A stretch of 40,452 nt of DNA from Acidobacteriaceae bacterium (GCA_027307045.1 DAHUXR010000036.1:1-40452), one strand, 5' to 3'. Positions 14,768-21,672 are shown, numbered from the stretch's first letter. The notes: generated by a model not told the origin, from the letters alone. Program-made: numbers and translations.

Positions 14768-14873
14768 GGGACTCAATATGATCGGCAATGCCGATCAGTT
14801 GCTGCACCGCCTGGTTGACGCTGTGGAAGAGTGGACCGAAGGCGGTTTCATCAGCCAAAAGAAAACTGCCTAA
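14700..14873 (+). CDS. Small 57-aa protein in the siroheme/sulfite reductase operon
   Basis: A short ORF starting MDHLRKSELE with a near-perfect GGAGG 6 nt upstream and a TAA 3 nt before the next start. It overlaps the 3' end of the precorrin-2 dehydrogenase gene by 68 nt in another frame. The protein is helical and His-rich (RHALKEHQHEG), acidic in the middle (LVDAVEEWTEGGF), and has no cysteine or membrane segment. I do not recognise a family. The strong ribosome-binding site and tight spacing argue that it is translated; a role as an accessory or small partner of sulfite reduction is only a guess from context. Confidence 0.75.
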   Translation: MDHLRKSELETKLRHALKEHQHEGLNMIGNADQLLHRLVDAVEEWTEGGFISQKKTA

Positions 14874-14876
14874 TTT

Positions 14877-15680
14877 ATGTCCGGAAAAGTTTACCTTGTG
14901 GGCGCCGGCCCCGGTGCGGCCGACCTACTGACTCTGCGCGCCGCCGCAGTGCTGCGCGCAGCGCAGATCGTGCTGCACGACGATCTGGTGCCCCAGGAAA
15001 TACTTGATCTCTGCCCGGCCTCAGCGCAAGTCATCAACGTGGGCAAGCGCTGCGGAAGCCGCGGCCGCAGCCAGGAGCAGATCAATGCTCTGATGGTGTG
15101 GCATGCGCGCGAAACGCAGGCGCAGACGATTGTGCGGCTCAAGTCCGGCGATCCCGCCGTATTTGGCAGGCTGGGTGAAGAACTGGATGCGCTGCGTAGA
15201 GCGGGAATTGAGTTTGAAATTGTCCCTGGCGTTACGGCCGCCAGCGCTGCCGCTGCTTCCGCCAAAATCACATTGACCGATCGCCGTGCGGCATCCGCTT
15301 TAGTGGTAGTCACTGCGCATAATATTCGCAATGAATCGCTGAGCAAAACCGTGGAACCCGCTCGTTCCACTTACGCCCTCTATATGCCTGGCCCCGACTA
15401 CTCCAGGACTGTGCACGGTCTATTGGAATCCGGACACGAGCCGTCAACCCCATGCGCAGTAGTTTCCAACGCAGGACGGGCCAATGAAGAAGTGCGCTAT
15501 CTGACTCTGGGTGAACTGGTTTCGGTGAAGGGAATTCCCGCTCCTGCGATGCTGATTGTGGGGGAGGTAGCGGCTGAACATCTACAACAGAGGGGCGGAG
15601 ATTTGCTTTCCAAAGTCTCGAGCGAAGCGAGAGATCCATACCACCACGACAGATTTCCGATTCACCCAGCCCTGGGTTAA
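14877..15680 (+). CDS. cobA: Uroporphyrinogen-III C-methyltransferase
   Basis: A 267-aa SAM-dependent enzyme that methylates uroporphyrinogen III at C2 and C7 to precorrin-2. The family signatures are complete: VYLVGAGPGAADLLTLRA, ADIVLHDDLV-like AQIVLHDDLV, RLKSGDPAVFGRLGEE and EIVPGVTAASAAAA. It starts 3 nt after the preceding small gene stop and ends the siroheme/sulfite reductase operon. The last 20 residues (SSEARDPYHHDRFPIHPALG) extend beyond the usual end and have no motif. The gene converges on cysO, leaving 66 nt between the stops. Confidence 0.95.
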   Translation: MSGKVYLVGAGPGAADLLTLRAAAVLRAAQIVLHDDLVPQEILDLCPASAQVINVGKRCGSRGRSQEQINALMVWHARETQAQTIVRLKSGDPAVFGRLGEELDALRRAGIEFEIVPGVTAASAAAASAKITLTDRRAASALVVVTAHNIRNESLSKTVEPARSTYALYMPGPDYSRTVHGLLESGHEPSTPCAVVSNAGRANEEVRYLTLGELVSVKGIPAPAMLIVGEVAAEHLQQRGGDLLSKVSSEARDPYHHDRFPIHPALG

Positions 15681-15746
15681 TCCAGGTCGCCCATCTGACA
15701 GGGCGTGGTAGCCATGGGGCTCCCTCGCTATGTTCGGGATGAAAAA

Positions 15747-16019
15747 CTAACCGCCGGCGATCGACGGCACCAGCGTTACTTCGTCACCCTCTTTGAATTT
15801 GTAGTCTTTGCCCAGGAAGCGAATGTCTTCATCGTTGACGTAAATGTTCAGGAAGCGGCGAACGTTGCCCTGTTCGTCTCGCAGGTGTGGCTTGAGGTCA
15901 GGGAAGCGGCTACCTAAAGAATCCAGTAAGCCAGCCAAGTCGGTGCCGTCGCACTCGCAATGGTCCGCGCCCTCCGTATGGCGGCGGAAGGCGCTGGGAA
16001 TAGAAACTTTCACGCTCAT
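15747..16019 (-). CDS. cysO: CysO/MoaD-type sulfur carrier protein
   Basis: A 90-aa ubiquitin-fold protein ending in Gly-Gly (VTLVPSIAGG), the requirement for C-terminal adenylation and thiocarboxylation. From memory it resembles mycobacterial CysO closely in VSIP..RRHT near the N terminus, in RFLNIYVNDEDIRFL and at the C terminus, more than it resembles MoaD or ThiS. CysO carries sulfide as a thiocarboxylate to a PLP enzyme for cysteine synthesis. Its ATG overlaps the TAA of the upstream PLP enzyme gene by 1 nt (TAATG), so the two are translationally coupled and probably work together. MoeZ and a JAMM protease, the other parts of that pathway, lie 3 kb away. Confidence 0.9.
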   Translation of the reverse strand: MSVKVSIPSAFRRHTEGADHCECDGTDLAGLLDSLGSRFPDLKPHLRDEQGNVRRFLNIYVNDEDIRFLGKDYKFKEGDEVTLVPSIAGG

Positions 16020-17290
16020 TAGGCAGCTCCTTTGCCGGCGGCACGCGCGCCGCTGAATTGGGTTTCAAGAAATTGTTCGAATGCGGCCAGCTTGGGCGGA
16101 ATCGGCTCAACAGTATCGAATTTGTCCGCAAGCGCGTCCGTGGTTTTAAGTCCATTGCCGGTGATGCAGAGGACGGTCGTCTCATCCGGACGGATCCGCC
16201 CTTGAACATAGAGTTTACGCGCCACAGCCACCGTGACTCCGCCGGCGGTCTCGGTGAAGACGCCTTCGGATTCGGCCAGCAATGTCATGCCTTCAACGAT
16301 CTCAGGATCGGTGGCGTCTTCCGCCCATCCGCCGCTGCCGAGAATCGTTTTGGCGGCGTAGAATCCATCGGCGGGGTTGCCGATAGCAAGCGAGCGGGCG
16401 ATGGTCTGCGGCTTCTGCGGCTCAATCTCATTGCGTCCCGACTTTACGGCTACGCTGATGGGGCTGCACCCGGTGGCCTGAGCGCCGAAGAACTTGACCT
16501 GTTTTTCTTCAACAAATCCAAGGTCGATCAGCTCTTTGAAGGCTTTGTAGATCTTGGTAATCAGCGATCCGCCCGCCATTGGGACAACGATATTATCAGG
16601 CAGCCGCCAGCCCAGTTGCTCGGCGATTTCATAGCCCACGGTCTTCGATCCTTCAGCATAGTAAGGCCGCAGATTGACGTTGACGAACCCCCAGCGATGC
16701 TTGTCGGCAATCTGCGAGCAAAGCCGGTTCACGTGATCGTAATTGCCGTCAATGCGGACGATCTGCGCACCATAGACCTGTGTGCCCAGGACTTTTGCCG
16801 GCTCAAGATCGGCGGGGATAAAGATGCAGGCTTTCAAGCCCGCGCGCGCTGCCTGCGCCGCCACGGCATTGGCCAGGTTGCCGGTGGAAGAGCAACTCAC
16901 CACGTCGAAGCCGAAGTGTCGTGCCTGCGTGAGCGCCACGGCCACCACTCGATCTTTAAAGCTGAGCGTGGGGAAGCAGACGGCGTCATTCTTCAGATAT
17001 AAAGATCGGCTGCGAACGGTTTCGCCCAATTTGGCGGCTTTCAGCAGAGGCGTGAAGCCGGCAGGCGTGGAGCCGTCATAGTTGTCCGGAAGAGGCAGCA
17101 GCTCTTTGTAGCGCCACAAGTTGGTGGCGCGGCCTGCGATTTTATCTTTGCTGACTTCTTTGCCGATGCGGTCCCAGTCATAGGCCACTTCCAGGGGTGC
17201 AAAGCAGTTCTGGCAGAAAGAAATCGGCTGGTTGCCCCACCGGGTCTGGCATTCGCGACATCGCAATTCGTAACGCAGGTTCGTGCTCAT
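16019..17290 (-). CDS. Threonine-synthase-like PLP enzyme, candidate CysO-dependent sulfhydrylase
   Basis: A 423-aa fold-type II PLP enzyme of the threonine synthase family. It has a zinc-ribbon-like N terminus (C11, C14, C26, C29), the Schiff-base lysine in LSFKDRVV (K112), the phosphate-binding SCSSTGNLANAVAAQAARAG and VVPMAGGSLITKI. By sequence it would be called threonine synthase, but a separate thrC is in the threonine operon of this window. This copy overlaps a Gly-Gly sulfur carrier and is led by a poly-Cys leader and terminator. I infer that it transfers sulfur from carrier thiocarboxylate to O-phosphoserine or O-phosphohomoserine; archaeal cysteate synthase is a known precedent for a threonine-synthase relative acting on O-phosphoserine. 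GGAG lies 7 nt before the ATG. Plain threonine synthase activity is not excluded. Confidence 0.88.
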   Translation of the reverse strand: MSTNLRYELRCRECQTRWGNQPISFCQNCFAPLEVAYDWDRIGKEVSKDKIAGRATNLWRYKELLPLPDNYDGSTPAGFTPLLKAAKLGETVRSRSLYLKNDAVCFPTLSFKDRVVAVALTQARHFGFDVVSCSSTGNLANAVAAQAARAGLKACIFIPADLEPAKVLGTQVYGAQIVRIDGNYDHVNRLCSQIADKHRWGFVNVNLRPYYAEGSKTVGYEIAEQLGWRLPDNIVVPMAGGSLITKIYKAFKELIDLGFVEEKQVKFFGAQATGCSPISVAVKSGRNEIEPQKPQTIARSLAIGNPADGFYAAKTILGSGGWAEDATDPEIVEGMTLLAESEGVFTETAGGVTVAVARKLYVQGRIRPDETTVLCITGNGLKTTDALADKFDTVEPIPPKLAAFEQFLETQFSGARAAGKGAA

Positions 17291-17340
17291 CTTTTGCTCC
17301 TGTCATTAGTTCCGCAGCTATCGGCAGAACTTTTCGGCAT

Positions 17341-17374
17341 AAAACTAAAAACCCGCTGCCTGAGGCAGCGGGTT
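17341..17374 (-). terminator. Attenuator terminator of the PLP enzyme-cysO operon
   Basis: On the minus strand ACCCGCTGCC pairs with GGCAGCGGGT around a 3-nt loop, followed by TTTTTAGTTTT. It lies about 50 nt before the PLP enzyme start and directly after the poly-Cys leader ORF. Confidence 0.92.
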
Positions 17375-17475
17375 CATGATTGCTGAATAAAAACTTGCTA
17401 TGAACCTTTCTGCCTCGGCGTGAACACACGCATAGCCATTGCGCAACAGCACATGGCCATGTTGGAGACAGAAAG
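17362..17475 (-). promoter_or_regulatory. Cysteine-responsive attenuator of the PLP enzyme-cysO operon
   Basis: Segment 1 (CTTTCTGTCTC, 17475-17465) precedes the Cys codons and pairs over 11 bp (one G-U) with GAGGCAGAAAG in segment 2 (17416-17406). Segment 2 (GAGGCAG, AAA, GGTTCAT; 17416-17400) pairs with segment 3 (ATGAACC, CG, CTGCCTC; 17377-17362) over 14 bp in two perfect heptamers. Segment 3 includes the 5' arm of the terminator, so the two structures exclude each other. The Cys codons lie between segments 1 and 2, exactly where a stalled ribosome would block 1:2 pairing. This is the clearest of the three attenuators. Confidence 0.88.
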
Positions 17476-17481
17476 TAACAT
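17398..17481 (-). CDS. Poly-cysteine leader peptide
   Basis: A 27-aa ORF, ATG at 17481 and TAG at 17398-17400, with three consecutive Cys codons (TGC TGT TGC) at residues 11-13 in the context MAMCCCAMAM. It lies between a promoter and a strong terminator in front of the threonine-synthase-like/cysO operon. The ATG at 17481 is favoured because segment 1 of the attenuator then lies inside codons 3-6 and because it is 8 nt from the -10 box, as in the two other leaders. A longer upstream reading in this frame would start before the promoter and is rejected. Confidence 0.86.
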   Translation of the reverse strand: MLLSVSNMAMCCCAMAMRVFTPRQKGS

Positions 17482-17489
17482 CAGCAAAA

Positions 17490-17518
17490 AGTGTACATTA
17501 TCGGCCTGAACGAAGCAA
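17490..17518 (-). promoter_or_regulatory. Promoter of the poly-Cys leader/PLP enzyme-cysO operon
   Basis: TTGCTT (17518-17513) and TACACT (17495-17490) on the minus strand with a 17-nt spacer. The leader ATG begins 8 nt after the -10 box. Confidence 0.7.
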
Positions 17519-17571
17519 TCCCCGTAGGCTGCTGGTTGATTGCAAAAGCAGGTATTTAGTAGTTGGTAATT

Positions 17572-17621
17572 AGTATTTGGCAAATTCGATCAATGCGTCT
17601 CAGTACCAAATACCAAATACT
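17572..17621. repeat. Inverted repeat in an AT-rich spacer after proC
   Basis: AGTATTTGG (17572-17580) is the perfect reverse complement of CCAAATACT (17613-17621). Between and around them are degenerate copies of TACCAAATAC and GTACT. It lies just after the proC stop and may be part of its 3' processing or simply a low-complexity repeat. Confidence 0.55.
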
Positions 17622-17640
17622 AAGTACAAAGTACTGGTTT

Positions 17641-18504
17641 TCAGCTCGTCATCAACTCCCTTGCCCTGATCGTGGTCTTTATCACGGCATTCATCAGGGT
17701 CACGCGCAGGCCGCCTTTTTCCAGTTCCATCAGGCCTTCAATCGTGCAGCCTGCAGGCGTAGTGACGGCGTCTTTCAGCAGAGCGGGGTGATGTCCGGTT
17801 TCAAGCGCCAATTGGGCGGAACCATAAAGAGTCTGAGCGGCAAGCGTGGTGGCCATCTCGCGCGGCAAGCCGACTTTTACTCCGGCTTCGGCCAGCGATT
17901 CCAGAATCACAAACACGAACGCCGGGCCGCTGGCGGAAAGCGCCGTGATGGCGTCCATATGTTTCTCGTCAACGATTAACGCGCGTCCGACGCTCTCAAA
18001 CAAATGCTTGGCAGTTTCTACGTGCTGCGCGGTGGCCGCCGGGCCGGCACAGACCGCCGTCATCGCGGCACCCACCATCGCAGGCGTATTGGGCATGGCC
18101 CGGACTACCGGAATATTCTTGCCCAATTTTTGCTGGATAAAACTTGTTGTAGTCGACGCGGCAATGGAGATTACGAGGGTAGTCGGACCCAGCGCCGGCG
18201 CTATTTCTTCCAGCAACTGGCCCAGCACCTGGGGCTTCACGCATAGCAAAACAATCTCCGCGTCTGCGACGGCGGCGCGGTTGTCTGTGCCCACGGGAAC
18301 GCCGCTGAGTTCGCGTGACAGCTCCTGGCTGCGCTCGCCATGCTGTACCGTGGCGATGGCTTCCTGTGGCGTGATCAGCTTGCGTTCAAGAAATGACTCC
18401 AGCAGGATGGTTCCCATCTTGCCGCAACCGAGCACGGCTATCTTCTTTTGCGCATGGGATTTCGCGGGGCCGCCGGTCCGGCCTTGCTTGGTCGATGAAC
18501 TCAT
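17641..18504 (-). CDS. proC: Pyrroline-5-carboxylate reductase
   Basis: A 287-aa cytoplasmic enzyme for the last step of proline synthesis. The N-terminal NAD(P)-binding motif IAVLGCGKMGTILLESF follows a basic 20-residue extension. The family core VRAMPNTPAMVGAAMTAVCAG, the SASGPAFVFVILESLAEAGV signature and TTPAGCTIEGLMELEKGGLR are all present. It is transcribed in the same direction as the PLP enzyme-cysO operon but 120 nt upstream of that operon's promoter, so it is probably an independent unit. The start at 18504 is the first ATG; a start nearer to KKIAVLG is possible. Confidence 0.95.
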   Translation of the reverse strand: MSSSTKQGRTGGPAKSHAQKKIAVLGCGKMGTILLESFLERKLITPQEAIATVQHGERSQELSRELSGVPVGTDNRAAVADAEIVLLCVKPQVLGQLLEEIAPALGPTTLVISIAASTTTSFIQQKLGKNIPVVRAMPNTPAMVGAAMTAVCAGPAATAQHVETAKHLFESVGRALIVDEKHMDAITALSASGPAFVFVILESLAEAGVKVGLPREMATTLAAQTLYGSAQLALETGHHPALLKDAVTTPAGCTIEGLMELEKGGLRVTLMNAVIKTTIRARELMTS

Positions 18505-19047
18505 AGAGCGCCATCATAACAAGCAGCGAATCTAGGCTGCCAGATCACTGGTGGATTAGGTCATTAAGGGTACTGCGCAAACGGATCGACTTTTCTGCCC
18601 GGCGGGCGGGTTTCGGCGGGTACGTAAGACGCCGCTAGCGCCACCAAAACCAGCAGAAATGGCCAACTCACAGAGTTATATCGGCGGCTTAAATGGCCAT
18701 GAAAACGCGTTGCTTCCGTAGGCGCGACTCCTTTGTCGACTGTCAACTGTCGACTGTCAACGAAGAGAGGACATCGTCCGTTCGATAAATCAGCAGAAGT
18801 TAGAAGCGCAATCGGGGATGACATTTTAGAAAAATCTAAGAAATTATCTGAACTTGCACAGATTACAGTGCAAAATTAAGCGATTAGCCAGAAAAAATGA
18901 CAAAAAATGGTGCAAAGGTGCTGCAATTCCATTCTGGATCATCTAACATAGTGCCCCTTCGTCCTTGCATTTTTGATCGGAGAAGTTTTTATTGGATCGT
19001 CCTGGCCGGATGAACTGGTGAAGCCGCCACTTCCCAGGAGAAGTCCG
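18505..19047. other. Spacer with a doubtful minus-strand ORF (18564-18824)
   Basis: An 86-codon minus-strand ORF holds one membrane-like stretch (WPFLLVLVALAASYV) but has no Shine-Dalgarno and its N-terminal half is made by a tandem 14-bp repeat (GTCGACTGTCAACT type, near 18735-18763), so I do not call it as a gene. A perfect inverted repeat TTGCAC/GTGCAA (18854-18873) lies upstream of the JAMM gene and may be an operator. The region after 18830 is AT-rich as expected of a promoter. Confidence 0.45.
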
Positions 19048-19506
19048 ATGTTAAAGATCAGCAAGGCTGACTACGATCTAATCCGTTGGGAAGCCAAACG
19101 CAGCTATCCCCATGAGTGCTGTGGCATTCTGCTGGGCAATGTGGTGGAAGGGCACCGGCAGGTCACATTGACTCTTACCTGTGAAAACATGCGGGTGGAT
19201 TCGCCGGCGGACCGTTACAGCATCAATCCTGAACAGGTGATTGCCGCACTGAAGCTGGCGCGAAGCCGCGGGGAAAGCATTATCGGGTTTTATCACTCGC
19301 ACCCGGACCATTCACCCAATTATTCGTCCACTGACCTGGCGGAAGCCCACTGGTTTGATTGTTCTTATGTGATTACCAGCGTGGAACACGGAACACCTAC
19401 GTCCACGGCTTCCTTTGTGCTTGTGGGATCTGAGGACAAGAAGGTTTTCCAGGGAGAAAGCATTGAGATTGTGGCCAACCAGCGTTCGCCGGTCTACGCT
19501 ACGTGA
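19048..19506 (+). CDS. JAMM/MPN-domain metalloprotease (Mec-like)
   Basis: A 152-aa protein with the complete JAMM zinc site: Glu23 (HECCGILLG), His83 and His85 (HSHP) and Asp96 (NYSSTD). Stand-alone bacterial JAMM proteases act on ubiquitin-like sulfur carriers. In mycobacteria Mec cleaves the cysteine adduct from CysO, regenerating the Gly-Gly end. Here a CysO-type carrier lies 3 kb away and MoeZ is the next gene, so the same role is inferred. The start at 19048 is set by AGGAG about 7 nt upstream; an in-frame upstream TTG-type start at 18973 would add 25 residues outside the domain. Confidence 0.92.
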   Translation: MLKISKADYDLIRWEAKRSYPHECCGILLGNVVEGHRQVTLTLTCENMRVDSPADRYSINPEQVIAALKLARSRGESIIGFYHSHPDHSPNYSSTDLAEAHWFDCSYVITSVEHGTPTSTASFVLVGSEDKKVFQGESIEIVANQRSPVYAT

Positions 19507-19508
19507 CA

Positions 19509-19595
19509 TATAATAAGTCGATGGTTTCCCACGCATCATTGCCGCAGCGCCGAATGCCTGCCATGGCCCGATGTTTCATGCGGGCCTCCCGCTAA
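19509..19595 (+). promoter_or_regulatory. Possible promoter, short upstream ORF and hairpin before moeZ
   Basis: A TATAAT (19509-19514) is followed after 6 nt by an ATG (19521) opening a 24-codon ORF that ends at 19595 and contains a single Cys codon. Inside it, GGCCCGATG and CATGCGGGCC form a stem around TTT (about 19565-19586). No T-run follows and the -35 box is poor. It resembles the leader arrangement of the cysteine operons but lacks the Cys cluster, so I rate it as weak. Confidence 0.3.
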
Positions 19596-19656
19596 TTACC
19601 GAAGTCCCTGCTCGATCATCATTATTCATTTTTCTTCTTTCGGAAAGGAAGTTTCC

Positions 19657-20823
19657 ATGGCCACTATAATTGCCCCGCACGAGCCGCCCGCATTGAGCAA
19701 TGAAGAAGTTCTCCGCTATTCACGGCACCTGATCATGCCGGAAGTGGGGATGGAAGGCCAGCAGAAGCTCAAGGCCGCGCGTGTGCTTTGCATCGGGACA
19801 GGCGGGCTGGGATCGCCGCTGGCGCTGTATCTTTCCGCCGCTGGCGTCGGTACGCTTGGGCTGGTGGATTTTGACGTTGTCGATTTCACCAACCTGCAGC
19901 GCCAGGTGATCCATTTCACCAGCGATGTTGGCCGTCCTAAGCTGGAGTCGGCCAAGGAGAAGATCGCGGCCATCAATCCTTACGTCAACGTAAAGACCTT
20001 TGAGACCCGCCTGACCAGCCAGAACGCGCTGGAAATCTTTTCCGGCTTTGACATCATTGTGGACGGGACGGACAATTTTCCCACGCGCTTTCTGGTGAAT
20101 GACGCCTGCGTATTTACCGGCAAGCCAAACGTTTACGGCTCAATCTTCCGGTTTGAAGGCCAGGCCAGCGTTTTTGCCACCAAAGACGGGCCTTGCTATC
20201 GCTGCCTGTATCCTGAGCCGCCGCCGCCGGGGCTCGTCCCTTCCTGCGCGGAAGGGGGAGTGCTTGGCATCCTTCCCGGCTTGGTCGGACTGATTCAGGC
20301 AACGGAAGCCATCAAGCTGATTCTGGGCGCGGGCCAGCCGCTGATTGGACGGCTGTTGCTGGTGGATGCCATGGGCATGAAGTTTCGCGAACTTAAGCTG
20401 CGCAAAAATCCTGATTGCGTGGTTTGCGGAAATAATCCCACTGTGACTAAACTCATTGATTACGAAGAGTTCTGCGGACTGCGAGGTCAAGAGAAACCAG
20501 TGAGCAACGGCGTACCTGAAATCAGCGTGGAAGAATTAAAGCAGCGTCTTGACGCAAAGGAAGACTTTGTCCTGCTGGATGTGCGCGAGCCGCACGAGTA
20601 CCAGATCTGCAACCTGAATGGCGTTCTGATTCCGTTGAACGATCTTCCCCGCCGCGTGCATGAGCTCGACCCCAGCAAAGAGATGGTTGTCCATTGCCGT
20701 TCAGGCGCCCGCAGCGCGCGGGCCGTCGGCTTCCTGCAACATGCCGGATTCAAAGCGAAGAACCTGGCGGGCGGCATTCTTGCGTGGTCAGACCGCATTG
20801 ATCCGAAGATGCCGAAATACTAG
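19657..20823 (+). CDS. moeZ: MoeZ-type E1-like adenylyltransferase/sulfurtransferase with rhodanese domain
   Basis: A 388-aa two-domain protein. Residues 1-250 are a ThiF/MoeB domain: ATP-binding GTGGLGSPLALYLSAAG (47 onward), DNFPTRFLVNDAC, and two zinc-site Cys pairs (CYRC and CVVC). A conserved Cys lies in VPSCAEGG. Residues 280-388 are a rhodanese domain with active-site Cys in CRSGARSARAVG. MoeZ adenylates the Gly-Gly end of carriers such as CysO and MoaD and loads sulfur as a thiocarboxylate. Together with cysO, the PLP enzyme and the JAMM protease it completes a carrier-based cysteine pathway. GGAAAGGAAG precedes the ATG. It is probably co-transcribed with, or separately promoted from, the JAMM gene 150 nt upstream. 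Confidence 0.95.
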   Translation: MATIIAPHEPPALSNEEVLRYSRHLIMPEVGMEGQQKLKAARVLCIGTGGLGSPLALYLSAAGVGTLGLVDFDVVDFTNLQRQVIHFTSDVGRPKLESAKEKIAAINPYVNVKTFETRLTSQNALEIFSGFDIIVDGTDNFPTRFLVNDACVFTGKPNVYGSIFRFEGQASVFATKDGPCYRCLYPEPPPPGLVPSCAEGGVLGILPGLVGLIQATEAIKLILGAGQPLIGRLLLVDAMGMKFRELKLRKNPDCVVCGNNPTVTKLIDYEEFCGLRGQEKPVSNGVPEISVEELKQRLDAKEDFVLLDVREPHEYQICNLNGVLIPLNDLPRRVHELDPSKEMVVHCRSGARSARAVGFLQHAGFKAKNLAGGILAWSDRIDPKMPKY

Positions 20824-20899
20824 GCAGGACCGCTTGGAAATGGCGCAGAGGGAATGGCTGCGCCAGAGATTCAATCAGGCAAGCAATAGCACCGCAAAG

Positions 20900-21082
20900 C
20901 TAAATCGCAGGTTCGTCGTCTTCCTTTGCATCCGCGATCTCTTCATCGCGGGGCGGAAGCTCAATATCTTCCATCTGCTTCTTCTTGGCCTTGTTGTTCA
21001 ACTCGGCGCGGCGTTCCTGTGACTGCCGTATCACTTCAGCAAACCGGTTCTTCGATTCGTCGTGGGGCTGCTTTTTTTCCAT
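20900..21082 (-). CDS. Small charged hypothetical protein
   Basis: A 60-aa protein beginning MEKKQPHDES, very rich in Lys, Glu, Asp and Arg (RRAELNNKAKKKQMEDIELPPR), without cysteine or membrane segment, probably partly disordered. The start at 21082 excludes six residues of the longer reading. No Shine-Dalgarno is visible. It converges on moeZ. Unknown function; composition looks coding. Confidence 0.55.
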   Translation of the reverse strand: MEKKQPHDESKNRFAEVIRQSQERRAELNNKAKKKQMEDIELPPRDEEIADAKEDDEPAI

Positions 21083-21189
21083 GACAGATAGGATACACAA
21101 AGACAGCGCCTTTTTGTGGGGTCACCAGCTCTGGCTATCAACTTAGTTTAATGGCAGATCGCAAGCAAGGGTAGAGATGCTGCGTACCG

Positions 21190-21390
21190 TCATCCCTGGC
21201 GATCAAGCTGCTTGTGAGAATGGCGCCACATGAAGTCGCCGAATAGGCATCCAGCCCCGAGCCATATCGCCAGACGCAGGGAAATGGCCGATATGATCGC
21301 GTAAAAAGATTTATGCGCGTGGAAAGCGTCAAAGTAATCCCAAGCTGTCATCAGTAGGAACACAGGGAGGGCCCATCGCAATATGCCCAC
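21190..21390 (-). CDS. Small membrane protein, two predicted helices
   Basis: A 66-aa ORF with a GTG start. The two hydrophobic stretches are ILRWALPVFLLMTAWDYF and FYAIISAISLRLAIWLGAG, followed by a basic tail (RHSHKQLDRQG). There is no recognised family and only a weak ribosome-binding site. Coding is plausible because the frame encodes a coherent amphipathic membrane protein; otherwise the stretch 21083-21640 holds nothing convincing. Confidence 0.4.
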   Translation of the reverse strand: MGILRWALPVFLLMTAWDYFDAFHAHKSFYAIISAISLRLAIWLGAGCLFGDFMWRHSHKQLDRQG

Positions 21391-21643
21391 TCTTAAGATA
21401 AATGACGCGTGGCCCCTGGCGATCAGTCTTTCTCACGCTGTTTTGGCGTTAATGGCTTATTCCAGTTTGACATAGAAGAGTTTACCCCGCTTCCTCGATT
21501 CTAGTTTGGGCGGCTATTAAATTCTATCGTTTTCCGGATGGGAAAAATCGGCCATGTCCTTCCCCGCTCGACGAGATTGGCAGCAACTTTGAAGCGTGAA
21601 TCCGAAATCGCGAGGTAAAAACAGCGAACCCGCCAAGGCAGGC

Positions 21644-21672
21644 TTGTAACTCCGGGCGCAGGCTTTTATCTT
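21644..21672 (+). promoter_or_regulatory. Promoter with leaderless spacing for the thioredoxin-fusion/UGSC genes
   Basis: TTGTAA (21644-21649) and TATCTT (21667-21672) are 17 nt apart, and the ATG at 21679 begins 6 nt after the -10 box. No Shine-Dalgarno is present, so a leaderless transcript is likely. Confidence 0.55.

Noticed and set aside
16058..17002. Plus-strand ORF of 314 codons
   Set aside because: Antisense to the threonine-synthase-like gene; no motif or ribosome-binding site of its own.
17398..17583. 61-codon reading of the poly-Cys leader ORF
   Set aside because: The longer start would precede the promoter boxes; the ATG at 17481 fits the attenuator pairings and the 8-nt spacing.
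18564..18824. Minus-strand 86-aa ORF with one hydrophobic stretch
   Set aside because: No ribosome-binding site, and its N-terminal half is generated by a tandem nucleotide repeat.
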